The position numbers were made by a program, and so were the translations under genes. Below, piece after piece: positions 1 to 6,903 of a stretch of DNA of 25,206 nucleotides. The stretch is from assembly GCF_035998295.1 (NCBI RefSeq), contig NZ_DASYHS010000055.1, forward strand, positions 1-25,206, given 5' to 3'. Source of the DNA: DASYHS01 sp035998295 (GTDB lineage Bacteria > Pseudomonadota > Alphaproteobacteria > Azospirillales > Azospirillaceae). The notes beneath the pieces are model-generated. The model did no database searches. It saw nothing but the letters and a program-made list of their open reading frames with translations, and was not told where the DNA came from. Every line of letters begins with the position of its first letter. The stretch's first letter is position 1.

Positions 1-725
1 TCGTCGTTGTCGGCGGCGGGAGTGGCGGCGGCGACGAACAGCGTCACGGTCGCGCGCTCGCGGCTCTTCAGCACGATGTCGCTGGCGAGGGCTGCCGGCA
101 GGTCGTGATGGGTCACGAGGTAGTCGCGCAGGCGGTCGGAGACGAGCGTCACCAGGCGTTCCGAGACGGTGAGCGGCAGGCGCGCGCGCCGCACCAGCGG
201 CTCCTGCACCGCCGGGTCGGCGCCGAAGCGGTCGACCACGCGCCCGAGCGCGCCGTCGGAGAGATCCGCCCCGGCATTGCCGACCAGGGCCGCGACCACG
301 GCGCCGGTGCCGTGGTCGACCAGCGCGTCGGCGACCGGGGCCGCGACCTCGGGACGCAGCGCGATCGCGGCCTGCTTGGCCTCGCTGCCGGTGCGCACCA
401 GCTCGACCAGGTCCTCGTCGGTCAGGACGACGGAGGCTTCCAGGATCGGCAGGGCCACCGCCTCGACGTCGCGCGCCAGCATCAGCGCCACGTCGCGCGG
501 CAGGTTCGGCGTCGCCTTCAGGTTCTCGGCCAGGGCCTGGCGGACGCGGAGCGCCGCGTCGCGCGCCATGATGCGCGCGATGCTCTCGGCGAGCTGGCGC
601 TCGGCCTGGGTGAGGCGCCGGCGGTCGATCTCGGCGGCGACCTTGGCCGCCATCTCCGCCCGGGTGTCGGGCGACGGATCGGCGATCAGGCGTTCGACGT
701 CGCGCTTGGTGAGGTGGCCCGTCAT
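1..725 (-). CDS. DUF2336 domain-containing protein (C-terminus off the window)
   Basis: The frame is open from an ATG at 725 down to the left edge, so about 241 residues are visible and the C-terminus is missing. The protein starts MTGHLTKRDVERLIADPSPD and is almost entirely helical, alanine- and leucine-rich, with HEAT-like repeat units (for example around LARDVEAVALPILEAS and LSDGALGRVVDRFG). This matches the DUF2336 family, which is found mainly in alphaproteobacteria and is usually about 350 residues long. Its biochemical role is not established. No signal peptide or membrane segment is seen. The ribosome binding site before the ATG is weak. Upstream lies the DCC-family gene on the same strand, separated by about 150 bases that include a hairpin, so this gene is probably transcribed separately. 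Family assignment is by recognition of sequence style rather than by a diagnostic motif. Confidence 0.75.
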   Translation of the reverse strand, partial: MTGHLTKRDVERLIADPSPDTRAEMAAKVAAEIDRRRLTQAERQLAESIARIMARDAALRVRQALAENLKATPNLPRDVALMLARDVEAVALPILEASVVLTDEDLVELVRTGSEAKQAAIALRPEVAAPVADALVDHGTGAVVAALVGNAGADLSDGALGRVVDRFGADPAVQEPLVRRARLPLTVSERLVTLVSDRLRDYLVTHHDLPAALASDIVLKSRERATVTLFVAAATPAADND

Positions 726-836
726 CTCGTGTTCTGGAAGGCTGCGGAACGTCGGGCGGCGAGCGCGAATCCCGCCTTCCTCGGCCCCCCTGCCTCCGGG
801 ATGCTCCCGCAAAAGCCTTGATGGAACGTTAAGTCG

Positions 837-864
837 GGCGGACGGACCGAACGCCCCGTCCGCC
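837..864 (-). terminator. Hairpin after the DCC-family gene, possible terminator
   Basis: A perfect 9-bp inverted repeat (GGCGGACGG at 837-845, CCGTCCGCC at 856-864, 10-base loop) lies 14 bases beyond the stop codon of the DCC-family gene on the minus strand. There is no clear run of U after it, so intrinsic termination is only possible, not certain. The remaining bases between 726 and 878 show no gene. Confidence 0.4.
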
Positions 865-878
865 GGGACCGGCGGCCG

Positions 879-1343
879 TCATTCCATCAGCCTGGCGCGC
901 AGCGCGGGATCGGGCAGCCCGCACATGTCCGTCCGGCCGAACAACCGGTACCGGTTGCGCGCCAGGCGCCGGTAGAGCCAGTCCTGCACCGGACGCGGCA
1001 GAAGCCTGAGAGGCTGCAGCAGCCAGCCCGCTCCCCCGACCCGCGCGCCGGCGCGGATCATGCCGTCGAGCGCGGTGAACGCGCGGCCGTCGACGATGTA
1101 GAGCCAGCTCTCGGGATCGTCGGAATCGAGCCCGTAATGGCGCAGAAGAGCGGCCCCGAGCCCGGTCTGCGCGCGGCAGATGCGGAACTCCGACGCCTTG
1201 TCGAAACGGGCGATCAAGCGGGCGCCGGTCGCGCACAGGGCGCACTCCCCGTCCATGACCGCCACCGGACCGCCGTCCTCGAAACCGGGCACCGCGGGGT
1301 CGCGGCGGTACGAATAGGGCTCTCTGGAAACGAGGTTCTTCAT
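879..1343 (-). CDS. Thiol-disulfide oxidoreductase, DCC family (DUF393)
   Basis: A 154-residue protein. The family signature DGxCxxC is present as DGECALC at residues 31-37, directly after a short hydrophobic strand (GPVAVM), as expected for a DCC protein with a thioredoxin-like fold. The rest (a WLYIVDGRAFTALDGM strand-helix segment and the basic LYRRLARNRYRLFGR segment near residues 125-139) also fits the family, whose members are usually 120-160 residues long. The two cysteines are presumed redox-active, but the substrate is unknown for nearly all members. There is no signal peptide, so the protein is probably cytoplasmic. The ATG at 1343 has no strong Shine-Dalgarno sequence. The gene is divergent from the KaiC-like gene across about 330 bases. 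Confidence 0.85.
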   Translation of the reverse strand: MKNLVSREPYSYRRDPAVPGFEDGGPVAVMDGECALCATGARLIARFDKASEFRICRAQTGLGAALLRHYGLDSDDPESWLYIVDGRAFTALDGMIRAGARVGGAGWLLQPLRLLPRPVQDWLYRRLARNRYRLFGRTDMCGLPDPALRARLME

Positions 1344-1673
1344 GGGGGCGCTTCAGCCTGGATGAGGAGCCGGCCGGGGTCGGGGATCATCCTGGGTCGG
1401 CCGCGCCGAGCGGTCAACGGCGACCTGCGCGGGCCGATCCGGCCGCCCGGGCGCACCGCGGGCCGGCATCGAAGAAAATGTCGGGCCCCGTCCGCCGCCT
1501 CGGGGTTAATACCGAAGGCGTAGAACCTTGCCCGCGCTTGACGCTCCTCCGGCTCGACGGTAGAGGTAACGTTCCCGAATAGGGGCCGCCACCGCGTAGC
1601 GCCTTCGGCGGCCCGCCCCCGCATCCCGATGCACCCGCCGGCCGCCCGGCCGCGCTTCTGACCGAGATCGGAG
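1344..1673. other. Divergent intergenic region, no gene seen
   Basis: These 330 bases separate the divergent DCC-family and KaiC-like genes. The open frames here are GC-driven and show no protein resemblance. A plausible sigma-70-type promoter for the kaiC-like gene is listed separately. No riboswitch, RNA gene or strong terminator is apparent. Confidence 0.5.
1538..1566 (+). promoter_or_regulatory. Possible promoter of the kaiC-like operon
   Basis: TTGACG (1538-1543) is followed after exactly 17 bases by TAGAGG (1561-1566). The -35 box is good and the -10 box is weak. It would give a leader of about 100 bases before the ATG at 1674. The call is made by eye. Confidence 0.3.
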
Positions 1674-3191
1674 ATGCCCTTGGCTCGAGAGCCCGACCTC
1701 ACGACCAAGGCCCGCACCGGCATCGCCGGGCTCGACGACGTCCTGGCCGGCGGCCTCGTCCGCGGCCGGGTCTACCTGCTGGAGGGGACGCCGGGCACCG
1801 GCAAGACCACGGTGGCGCTGCAGTTCCTGATGGAAGGCGCCGCACGGGGCGAGACCGGCCTCTACATCGCCCTGTCGGAGACGGAGCTGGAGCTTCGCGA
1901 CGGCGCCGCCTCGCACGGCTGGTCGCTCGACGGGATCGACATATTCGAGCTGGTCCCGCCCGAGAGCCTGCTGGACGCCGGGCAGCAGCAGAGCCTGCTC
2001 TACTCCTCCGACCTGGAGCTCGGCGAGACCACCCGCATGATCTTCGAGGCGGTCGAGCGCACGGCCCCGAACCGCGTGGTGCTGGACAGCCTGTCCGAGA
2101 TCCGGCTGCTGGCCCAGGGGTCGCTGCGCTACCGCCGCCAGATCCTGGCGCTCAAGCATTATTTCGCCCGGCAGGGCGCCACCGTGCTGCTGCTGGACGA
2201 CCTGACGGCCGCCCCGGACGACAAGACCGTCCACAGCGTCGCCCACGCCGTGATCCGGCTGGAGGAGATGCCGCCCGCCTACGGGACCGAACGGCGGCGC
2301 CTGCGCATCGTCAAGTACCGCGGGCAGCGCTACCGCGGCGGCTTCCACGACTTCACGATCGGCACCGGCGGCGTGCGGGTGTTCCCGCGCCTGGTCGCGG
2401 CCGAGCACAAGACCGATTTCGGCCGCGAACCGCTGGGCAGCGGCAATGCGGAGCTCGACACGCTGCTCGGCGGCGGCATCGACCGCGGCACCAGCGCGAT
2501 CGTGCTCGGCCCCGCCGGCACCGGCAAGTCCCTGGTCGCCCTGCAGTTCGCGATAGCGGCGATCGCGCGCGGGGAGCGGGCGGCCATGTTCATCTTCGAG
2601 GAGGAGCTGGGCCTGCTCGTCGCGCGGACGAGGCAGATGGGCTTCGACCTGGAGGCGCTGCAGGCCGAAGGCAAGCTGTTCTTCGACCAGGTCGACGCGG
2701 CCGAGCTGTCGCCGGGCGAGTTCGCGCACAAGGTCAGGAGCCGGGTCGTCGAGTCGGGTGCGCGGACCGTCGTGATCGACAGCCTGAACGGCTACCAGGC
2801 GGCGATGCCGGACGAGACCTTCCTCGTCCTCCACATGCGCGAGCTGCTCCAGTACCTGAACCGCCAGGGAGCGACGACCTTCCTCACGATCGCGCAGCAC
2901 GGGCTGATCGGCACCATGCAGTCGCCGGTGGACCTGACCTACCTCGCCGACACGGTCCTGCTGCTGCGCTACTTCGAGGCGCGGGGCCGGGTGCGGCGCG
3001 CGATCTCGGTCATCAAGAAGCGCAGCGGGACCCACGAGTCCACGATCCACGAGTTCCGGATCGGATCGGACGGGATCGCGCTGGGCGCCCCGCTGCACGA
3101 CTTCCAGGGCGTGCTGCGCGGCGTTCCCGTCTGGGCCGGCAAGAACGCCGAGCCCAGCTTCGATCCCGGCTCCGAAGGCGGGGACGGGTGA
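1674..3191 (+). CDS. KaiC-like dual RecA-domain ATPase
   Basis: A 505-residue protein with two tandem KaiC/RecA-type ATPase domains. Domain 1 has Walker A GTPGTGKT at residues 38-45, glutamates around SETE at 68-71 and Walker B VVLDS at 135-139. Domain 2 has Walker A GPAGTGKS at 279-286, glutamates FEEE at 298-301 and Walker B VVIDS at 366-370. Length and architecture match cyanobacterial KaiC (about 519 residues), but no kaiA or kaiB is present here. Non-cyanobacterial KaiC homologues commonly sit beside histidine kinases and are thought to act in stress or timing signalling; their outputs are mostly undefined. By eye, the KaiC Ser431/Thr432 phosphorylation pair corresponds to Thr422/Tyr423. 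The stop codon overlaps the GTG start of the downstream hybrid kinase, so the two are translationally coupled. A GGAG lies directly before the ATG. Confidence 0.93.
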   Translation: MPLAREPDLTTKARTGIAGLDDVLAGGLVRGRVYLLEGTPGTGKTTVALQFLMEGAARGETGLYIALSETELELRDGAASHGWSLDGIDIFELVPPESLLDAGQQQSLLYSSDLELGETTRMIFEAVERTAPNRVVLDSLSEIRLLAQGSLRYRRQILALKHYFARQGATVLLLDDLTAAPDDKTVHSVAHAVIRLEEMPPAYGTERRRLRIVKYRGQRYRGGFHDFTIGTGGVRVFPRLVAAEHKTDFGREPLGSGNAELDTLLGGGIDRGTSAIVLGPAGTGKSLVALQFAIAAIARGERAAMFIFEEELGLLVARTRQMGFDLEALQAEGKLFFDQVDAAELSPGEFAHKVRSRVVESGARTVVIDSLNGYQAAMPDETFLVLHMRELLQYLNRQGATTFLTIAQHGLIGTMQSPVDLTYLADTVLLLRYFEARGRVRRAISVIKKRSGTHESTIHEFRIGSDGIALGAPLHDFQGVLRGVPVWAGKNAEPSFDPGSEGGDG

Positions 3192-4891
3192 GGTCGGGCC
3201 GCCTTCCGGAGCCCGAGCGGGTCCTGGTCCTGGCGCCGGGGGGCCGCGACGCGGCCGTGGCGGCGACGCTGCTGCGCGAAGCGGGAATGGACGCCGAGCC
3301 GTGCGCCACCGTGGACGAGCTGCTGCGGCAGATGGACGCCGGGGCCGGGGCCGCGGTCGTCACCGAGGAGGCGCTGCGAACCGCGGACCTCCGGACCGTC
3401 GCGGCGTGGCTGCGCGCCCAGCCGCCCTGGTCCGACTTCCCCTTCCTGCTGCTGACCGCGCGCGGCGGCGGGCTGGAGCGCAACCCCGTCGTCACGCGCA
3501 TGCAGAGCCTGCTGGGCAACGTCGCGTTCCTCGAACGGCCGTTCCACCCGACCACCCTGGTCAGCGCCGCCCTGACGGCGCTGAGGGGGCGGCGGCGCCA
3601 ATACGAGGCACGCGCCCGGCTGGAGGAGCTGCGCGAGCTCAACGCGACGCTGGAGCGCCGCGTCGAGGACGAGATCGCCGAAAGGCTGGGCGCGGAGGCG
3701 AGGCTGCGCCAGGCGCAGAAGATGGAGGCGGTCGGCCAGCTCACCGGCGGCGTCGCGCACGACTTCAACAACCTGCTCCAGGCGCTGGCGTCGTGCCTGC
3801 AGATGATCGAGCGGCGCACGAAGGACCCCGGCATCGCGGCGCTGCTCGATTCGGGCCAGCAGGCGGTCAACCGCGGCGCCAAGCTGACGCAGCAGCTGAT
3901 GGGCTTCGCCCGGCGCGAGGCGCTGCGCGCGGAGGCGGTCGACGTCCGCGACCAGATCCTGGGCATGTCGGGCCTGCTGTCCCGTGCCCTGCCGGCGGAT
4001 GTCCGCCTGGCGGTCGAGATCGAGCCCGGGCTGTGGCCGGTGGAGGTCGACCCGACCCAGTTCGAGCTGGCGGTGCTGAACATCGCCGTGAACTCCCGCG
4101 ACGCCATGCCGGACGGGGGACGGCTGACGATCACGGCCGCGAACGCCTCGCTCGGGCACGGCGACCCGCGGGGCCTGGCCGGCGACTTCGTCCGCCTCAC
4201 GGTGAGCGACACCGGCACCGGCATGGCGCCGGAGGTCCTGGACCGGGTGTTCGAGCCGTTCTTCACGACCAAGACCGTGGGCAAGGGATCGGGCCTGGGG
4301 CTGAGCCAGGTGCATGGCTTCGCCCGCCAGTCCGGCGGCACCGTCGAGATCGGGAGCACGCCCGGCCAGGGCACGTCCGTGTCGCTGCTGCTGCCGCGCT
4401 CGGCGAAGGCCCCGGCGCGCGCGGACGAGGTCGCAGCACTGATCCCGCTGCGCCCGTCGGCCGGGGGCAAGCGCGTGCTGATGGTCGAGGACGACCCCCT
4501 GGTCGGCGCCGTCGTCGCGTCCGCCCTGGTCGACATCGGCTTCGCGGTGAAGAGCGCCTCCACCGCGGAGGAGGCGCTGGCGCTGCTGGAGGGCGGGGCC
4601 TCGATCGACCTGCTGTTCACGGACGTCGTCATGCCCGGCACGATGAGCGGGATCGACCTGGCCAAGGAGGTGCGGCGGCGGAACCCCGGCCTGCCGGTCC
4701 TGCTGGCGACCGGCTACAGCCGGGACGTGGCTTCGATCCGCGGCGGCTTCAGGGTCCTCGCCAAGCCCTACCGCATCGACGCCCTGGTCGAAGCGCTGGG
4801 CGCCGAGCTCGGCGAGCGGCCGGGCCTGCCCGTACCGGCCGTCAGCCCTCCTCCCCCCGATAGGCAAGCAGCTTCCAGCGCTGAGAGATGA
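3188..4891 (+). CDS. Hybrid sensor histidine kinase/response regulator with an N-terminal pseudo-receiver
   Basis: A 567-residue cytoplasmic protein with no membrane segment. Residues 10-130 look like a receiver domain without the acidic pocket or phospho-Asp. A coiled-coil-like stretch (about 138-178) leads into a HisKA domain with phospho-acceptor His191 in GGVAHDFNN. The HATPase domain follows, with N box VNSRDA at 301-306, G1 box DTGTG at 341-345 and G2 box GSGLGL at 377-382. A C-terminal receiver has the acidic pair at 435-436, phospho-Asp479 (LLFTDVVMPG) and Lys526. The GTG start at 3188 overlaps the preceding TGA as GTGA, which fixes the start and indicates coupling to the KaiC-like ATPase, its likely input or partner. 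The last 50 bases overlap the convergent maoC-like gene. Confidence 0.93.
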   Translation: MRSGRLPEPERVLVLAPGGRDAAVAATLLREAGMDAEPCATVDELLRQMDAGAGAAVVTEEALRTADLRTVAAWLRAQPPWSDFPFLLLTARGGGLERNPVVTRMQSLLGNVAFLERPFHPTTLVSAALTALRGRRRQYEARARLEELRELNATLERRVEDEIAERLGAEARLRQAQKMEAVGQLTGGVAHDFNNLLQALASCLQMIERRTKDPGIAALLDSGQQAVNRGAKLTQQLMGFARREALRAEAVDVRDQILGMSGLLSRALPADVRLAVEIEPGLWPVEVDPTQFELAVLNIAVNSRDAMPDGGRLTITAANASLGHGDPRGLAGDFVRLTVSDTGTGMAPEVLDRVFEPFFTTKTVGKGSGLGLSQVHGFARQSGGTVEIGSTPGQGTSVSLLLPRSAKAPARADEVAALIPLRPSAGGKRVLMVEDDPLVGAVVASALVDIGFAVKSASTAEEALALLEGGASIDLLFTDVVMPGTMSGIDLAKEVRRRNPGLPVLLATGYSRDVASIRGGFRVLAKPYRIDALVEALGAELGERPGLPVPAVSPPPPDRQAASSAER

Positions 4892-5294
4892 GGACGGAGC
4901 CGGTGTCCGCGTCCAGCGTGTCGACGGACATGGTGACGTAGGACTGGCCCGGCCGCAGCGCCGGCGCCACCGCGTCGATCGTCCCGCGGCAGCGCAGGCG
5001 GGTGCCTGGCGGCACCGGCCTGCGGTAGCGCAGGCGCTCGACCTCCACCCCGACGACCGGTGCCGCGCCCAGGGGGCGCGCCTCGACCATCAGCCTCATC
5101 GTCACGGCGGCGACGTGCCAGCCGCTGGCGACCAGCCCGCCGAAGACGGTGCCGCGGGCGGCATCCTCGTCCAGGTGCATCGGCTGCGGGTCGAACTGGC
5201 GCGCGAAGGCGACGATGTCGTCGCGGCCGAGGGTCTCGGTGCGCGTCTCCACCACCGTGCCGACCGCGAGCCCTGCTGCTTCCACCTCTTCCAT
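4842..5294 (-). CDS. MaoC-like (R)-hydratase/dehydratase family protein
   Basis: About 150 residues with a hot-dog fold of the MaoC type. The segment DIVAFARQFDPQPMHLDEDA carries the hydratase motif with Asp and His at the usual positions, followed by GTVFGGLVASGWHVAAVTMRL, which is typical of the central helix. Family members hydrate or dehydrate (R)-3-hydroxyacyl-CoA-type substrates; the substrate here cannot be told. The ATG at 5294 is preferred because GGGAGGAG lies a few bases upstream; the frame stays open to 5375, but that extension is Arg-rich and covers a palindrome. The 3' end overlaps the end of the convergent kinase gene by 50 bases. Confidence 0.88.
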   Translation of the reverse strand: MEEVEAAGLAVGTVVETRTETLGRDDIVAFARQFDPQPMHLDEDAARGTVFGGLVASGWHVAAVTMRLMVEARPLGAAPVVGVEVERLRYRRPVPPGTRLRCRGTIDAVAPALRPGQSYVTMSVDTLDADTGSVLISQRWKLLAYRGEEG

Positions 5295-5312
5295 GCCCCT
5301 CTCCTCCCGGTG

Positions 5313-5350
5313 GGATCGTCGCGGATGCGCCCAGGCATCCGCGACGATCC
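5313..5350. repeat. Perfect 16-bp inverted repeat upstream of the maoC-like gene
   Basis: GGATCGTCGCGGATGC (5313-5328) is repeated in inverse at 5335-5350 around a 6-base loop. It lies about 20 bases upstream of the maoC-like start, so it is either a leader hairpin of that gene or a REP-like palindrome, part of the repeat block that follows. Confidence 0.8.
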
Positions 5351-5398
5351 TACGGCGCGTTCGGGGCGGGGCCAAGGCCGCGGAGACGTTGAATACCT

Positions 5399-5529
5399 CC
5401 TCTCCCGCACCCGCGGGAGAGGAAGGGGCCCGCCGCGCAGCGGTGGGAAGGTGAGGGCCTGCGGGGTGCCGCCCTCACCCTCCCAACCTTCGGTTGTGCC
5501 CGTCCCTCTCCCGCGGGTGCGGGAGAGGG
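5399..5529. repeat. Nested palindromic intergenic repeat (REP/BIME-like)
   Basis: Two hairpins that are inverse copies of each other flank a central stem. The left hairpin has arms CCTCTCCCGC (5399-5408) and GCGGGAGAGG (5413-5422). The right hairpin has arms CCCTCTCCCGC (5504-5514) and GCGGGAGAGGG (5519-5529). In the centre, GTGAGGGC (5451-5458) pairs with GCCCTCAC (5471-5478), extending to 13 of 14 bases with the flanking GGGAAG/CTCCC. Intergenic elements of this style are common in high-GC alphaproteobacteria. It fills most of the gap between the VOC and maoC-like genes and could also end VOC transcription. No gene is seen in 5296-5561. Confidence 0.8.
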
Positions 5530-5561
5530 GATATTCGCGCAGATGCGACTGCCCTGGGGAT

Positions 5562-5939
5562 CTAACCCGTGAAGACCGCCTCGACGTTGTTGCCGTCGGG
5601 GTCGATCAGGAAGGCGCCGTAGTAGGTGGGGCCGTAGTCCGGCCGCAGGCCGGGAGCGCCGTTGTCGCGCCCGCCGGCCGCGAGGCCGGCGGCGTGGAAA
5701 CGGTCCACCGCGGCCCGGTCGGCCGCCCGGAACGCGACATGCGCGCCCGAGCCCGCCGAAGCGCCGCCATGGGGGCCGCTGGTGCGGTAGAGCCACAGCC
5801 CCGCCTCGCCGCCCGGGCCGAATCCCGCGCCCGACTCGCTGCGCGAGCACAGCTCGTGGCCGAGCGCCCCCAGCGCCGCCTCGTAGAAGCGGATGCTCGC
5901 CTCCACGTCCTTCACCCTCAATCCGATGTGGTCGTACAT
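5562..5939 (-). CDS. VOC (glyoxalase/bleomycin-resistance fold) family protein
   Basis: A 125-residue single-module VOC protein. It begins MYDHIGLRVKDVEASIRFY, the classical first strand-helix with a metal-ligand His4, and ends AFLIDPDGNNVEAVFTG with the conserved DPDGN and Glu of the last strand. Members bind a divalent metal and act as lyases, dioxygenases or resistance proteins; the substrate is not predictable. It follows the AraC-family gene by 25 bases on the same strand and has a strong GGAGGT ribosome binding site at about 6 bases. That site lies in the 3' arm of a hairpin whose 5' arm starts in the araC stop codon, which suggests coupled translation with the regulator. Confidence 0.9.
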   Translation of the reverse strand: MYDHIGLRVKDVEASIRFYEAALGALGHELCSRSESGAGFGPGGEAGLWLYRTSGPHGGASAGSGAHVAFRAADRAAVDRFHAAGLAAGGRDNGAPGLRPDYGPTYYGAFLIDPDGNNVEAVFTG

Positions 5940-5943
5940 GATG

Positions 5944-5966
5944 GACCTCCGTTGTCGATGGAGGTC
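5944..5966 (-). promoter_or_regulatory. Hairpin masking the VOC gene's ribosome binding site
   Basis: On the minus-strand transcript GACCTCC (5966-5960) can pair perfectly with GGAGGTC (5950-5944) across a 9-base loop. The second arm contains the Shine-Dalgarno sequence of the VOC gene (start 5939). The first arm begins at the last two bases of the araC TGA. A ribosome finishing araC would open it. Confidence 0.6.
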
Positions 5967-6816
5967 AGCCTAGGAGCGGGGCGGCGATCCGTTCTTGGAG
6001 TAAGTTGCGCTCTCCGCGCGCCGCCCGGCGGAAGCGCCGCGGCGACACCCCGGCCGCGCGGCGAAACGTGCGCACGAAGTTCGAGAGGTCGCCGAAGCCG
6101 ACGTCGTAGGCCACGTCCGTGACCGGGCGCGCATCCTCGGCCAGAAGGCGCGCCGCGCGGCGCAGCCGGCAGCGCAGCAGGTACTGGTGCGGCGTGACGC
6201 CGAGCGCGCGCGAGAACAGGCGCAGGAAATGGAAGGGGCTGAGCCCGGCCTGCGCCGCGGCGGCGTCGAGGTCGACCGGCTCGTGCGCGTTCTCGTCCAG
6301 CCACAGCGCCGTCTCCACCGCGCGGCGACGCTCGCGCGCGGCGGGAAGCGGGGCCGGATGCGCGCGGCCCGCGACGGTTTCGGCGAAGCGGGCCGCGAAC
6401 AGCATGCCCGCCTCGTCGAGGCCGAGGTCACTGCGCCCCTCGGCCGCGGCCTGCGCCAGCTCGCCCAGCACCACCAGCCCGGGCACGGGCGGCAGGGCGA
6501 CCGTCCGCCAGGCCGCCGTTCCCCCGCCGACCGCCTCGGCGAGGTCGGGCGCCAGATGGAAGGACAGGCACTCGTCGCCGCCGCCGTGATGATCGTGCGT
6601 GCAGGTGTACTCGTCGCCGGGATGGCCGACCAGGACCGAGCCGGCCACCAGCTCGTAGGTCCGGCCCCGGCAGCGGCAGCCGAAGCTGCCCTTGCGGACA
6701 TAGGAGACGGAGAAGCTCCCGTGCTGCTCGGCATAGGGCCGGTCGCCGGGACCAGCCTCGCACCGGTAGTCCACCACCGACAGCGGACCGGCCTTCAGGA
6801 CCGTCGCGGCGACCAT
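5965..6816 (-). CDS. AraC-family transcriptional regulator
   Basis: About 283 residues. The N-terminal half is a cupin-like sensing domain (segments SFSVSYVRKGSFGCRCRG and LVAGSVLVGHPGDEYTCTHD). The C-terminal 100 residues are an AraC/XylS DNA-binding domain with two helix-turn-helices. The first reads DLDAAAAQAGLSPFHFLRLF; the second carries VTDVAYDVGFGDLSNFVRTF and then the family's FRRAAGVSPRRFR. The ATG at 6816 is preferred because GGAGGAGGGG sits just before it; an in-frame GTG lies 12 bases further upstream. It forms an operon with the VOC gene, which is its likely target, and is divergent from the CGNR-family gene across 87 bases holding an imperfect inverted repeat. Confidence 0.92.
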   Translation of the reverse strand: MVAATVLKAGPLSVVDYRCEAGPGDRPYAEQHGSFSVSYVRKGSFGCRCRGRTYELVAGSVLVGHPGDEYTCTHDHHGGGDECLSFHLAPDLAEAVGGGTAAWRTVALPPVPGLVVLGELAQAAAEGRSDLGLDEAGMLFAARFAETVAGRAHPAPLPAARERRRAVETALWLDENAHEPVDLDAAAAQAGLSPFHFLRLFSRALGVTPHQYLLRCRLRRAARLLAEDARPVTDVAYDVGFGDLSNFVRTFRRAAGVSPRRFRRAARGERNLLQERIAAPLLG

Positions 6817-6830
6817 CCCCTCCTCCACAT

Positions 6831-6890
6831 AACCCTATTGCCGGTTAGAATGGAAGCCGACGGGGCGGCTTGTCAACCGGCTTAGGGGTT
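6831..6890. promoter_or_regulatory. Divergent control region with an imperfect inverted repeat
   Basis: AACCCTATTGCCGGTT (6831-6846) and AACCGGCTTAGGGGTT (6875-6890) match in inverse at 12 of 16 positions (AACCC and GCCGGTT conserved), 28 bases apart. They occupy the space between the araC-type and CGNR genes. TTGTCA (6870-6875) followed at 17 bases by TAGGCT (6893-6898) is a possible promoter for the CGNR gene. The element is a candidate operator for either regulator. Confidence 0.45.
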
Positions 6891-6903
6891 AGTAGGCTGG
6901 GCC

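Noticed and set aside
2969..4867. Long open frame on the minus strand opposite the hybrid kinase
   Set aside because: The plus-strand kinase has every expected motif. The antisense product is low-complexity and Arg/Gln-rich, so it is a shadow frame.
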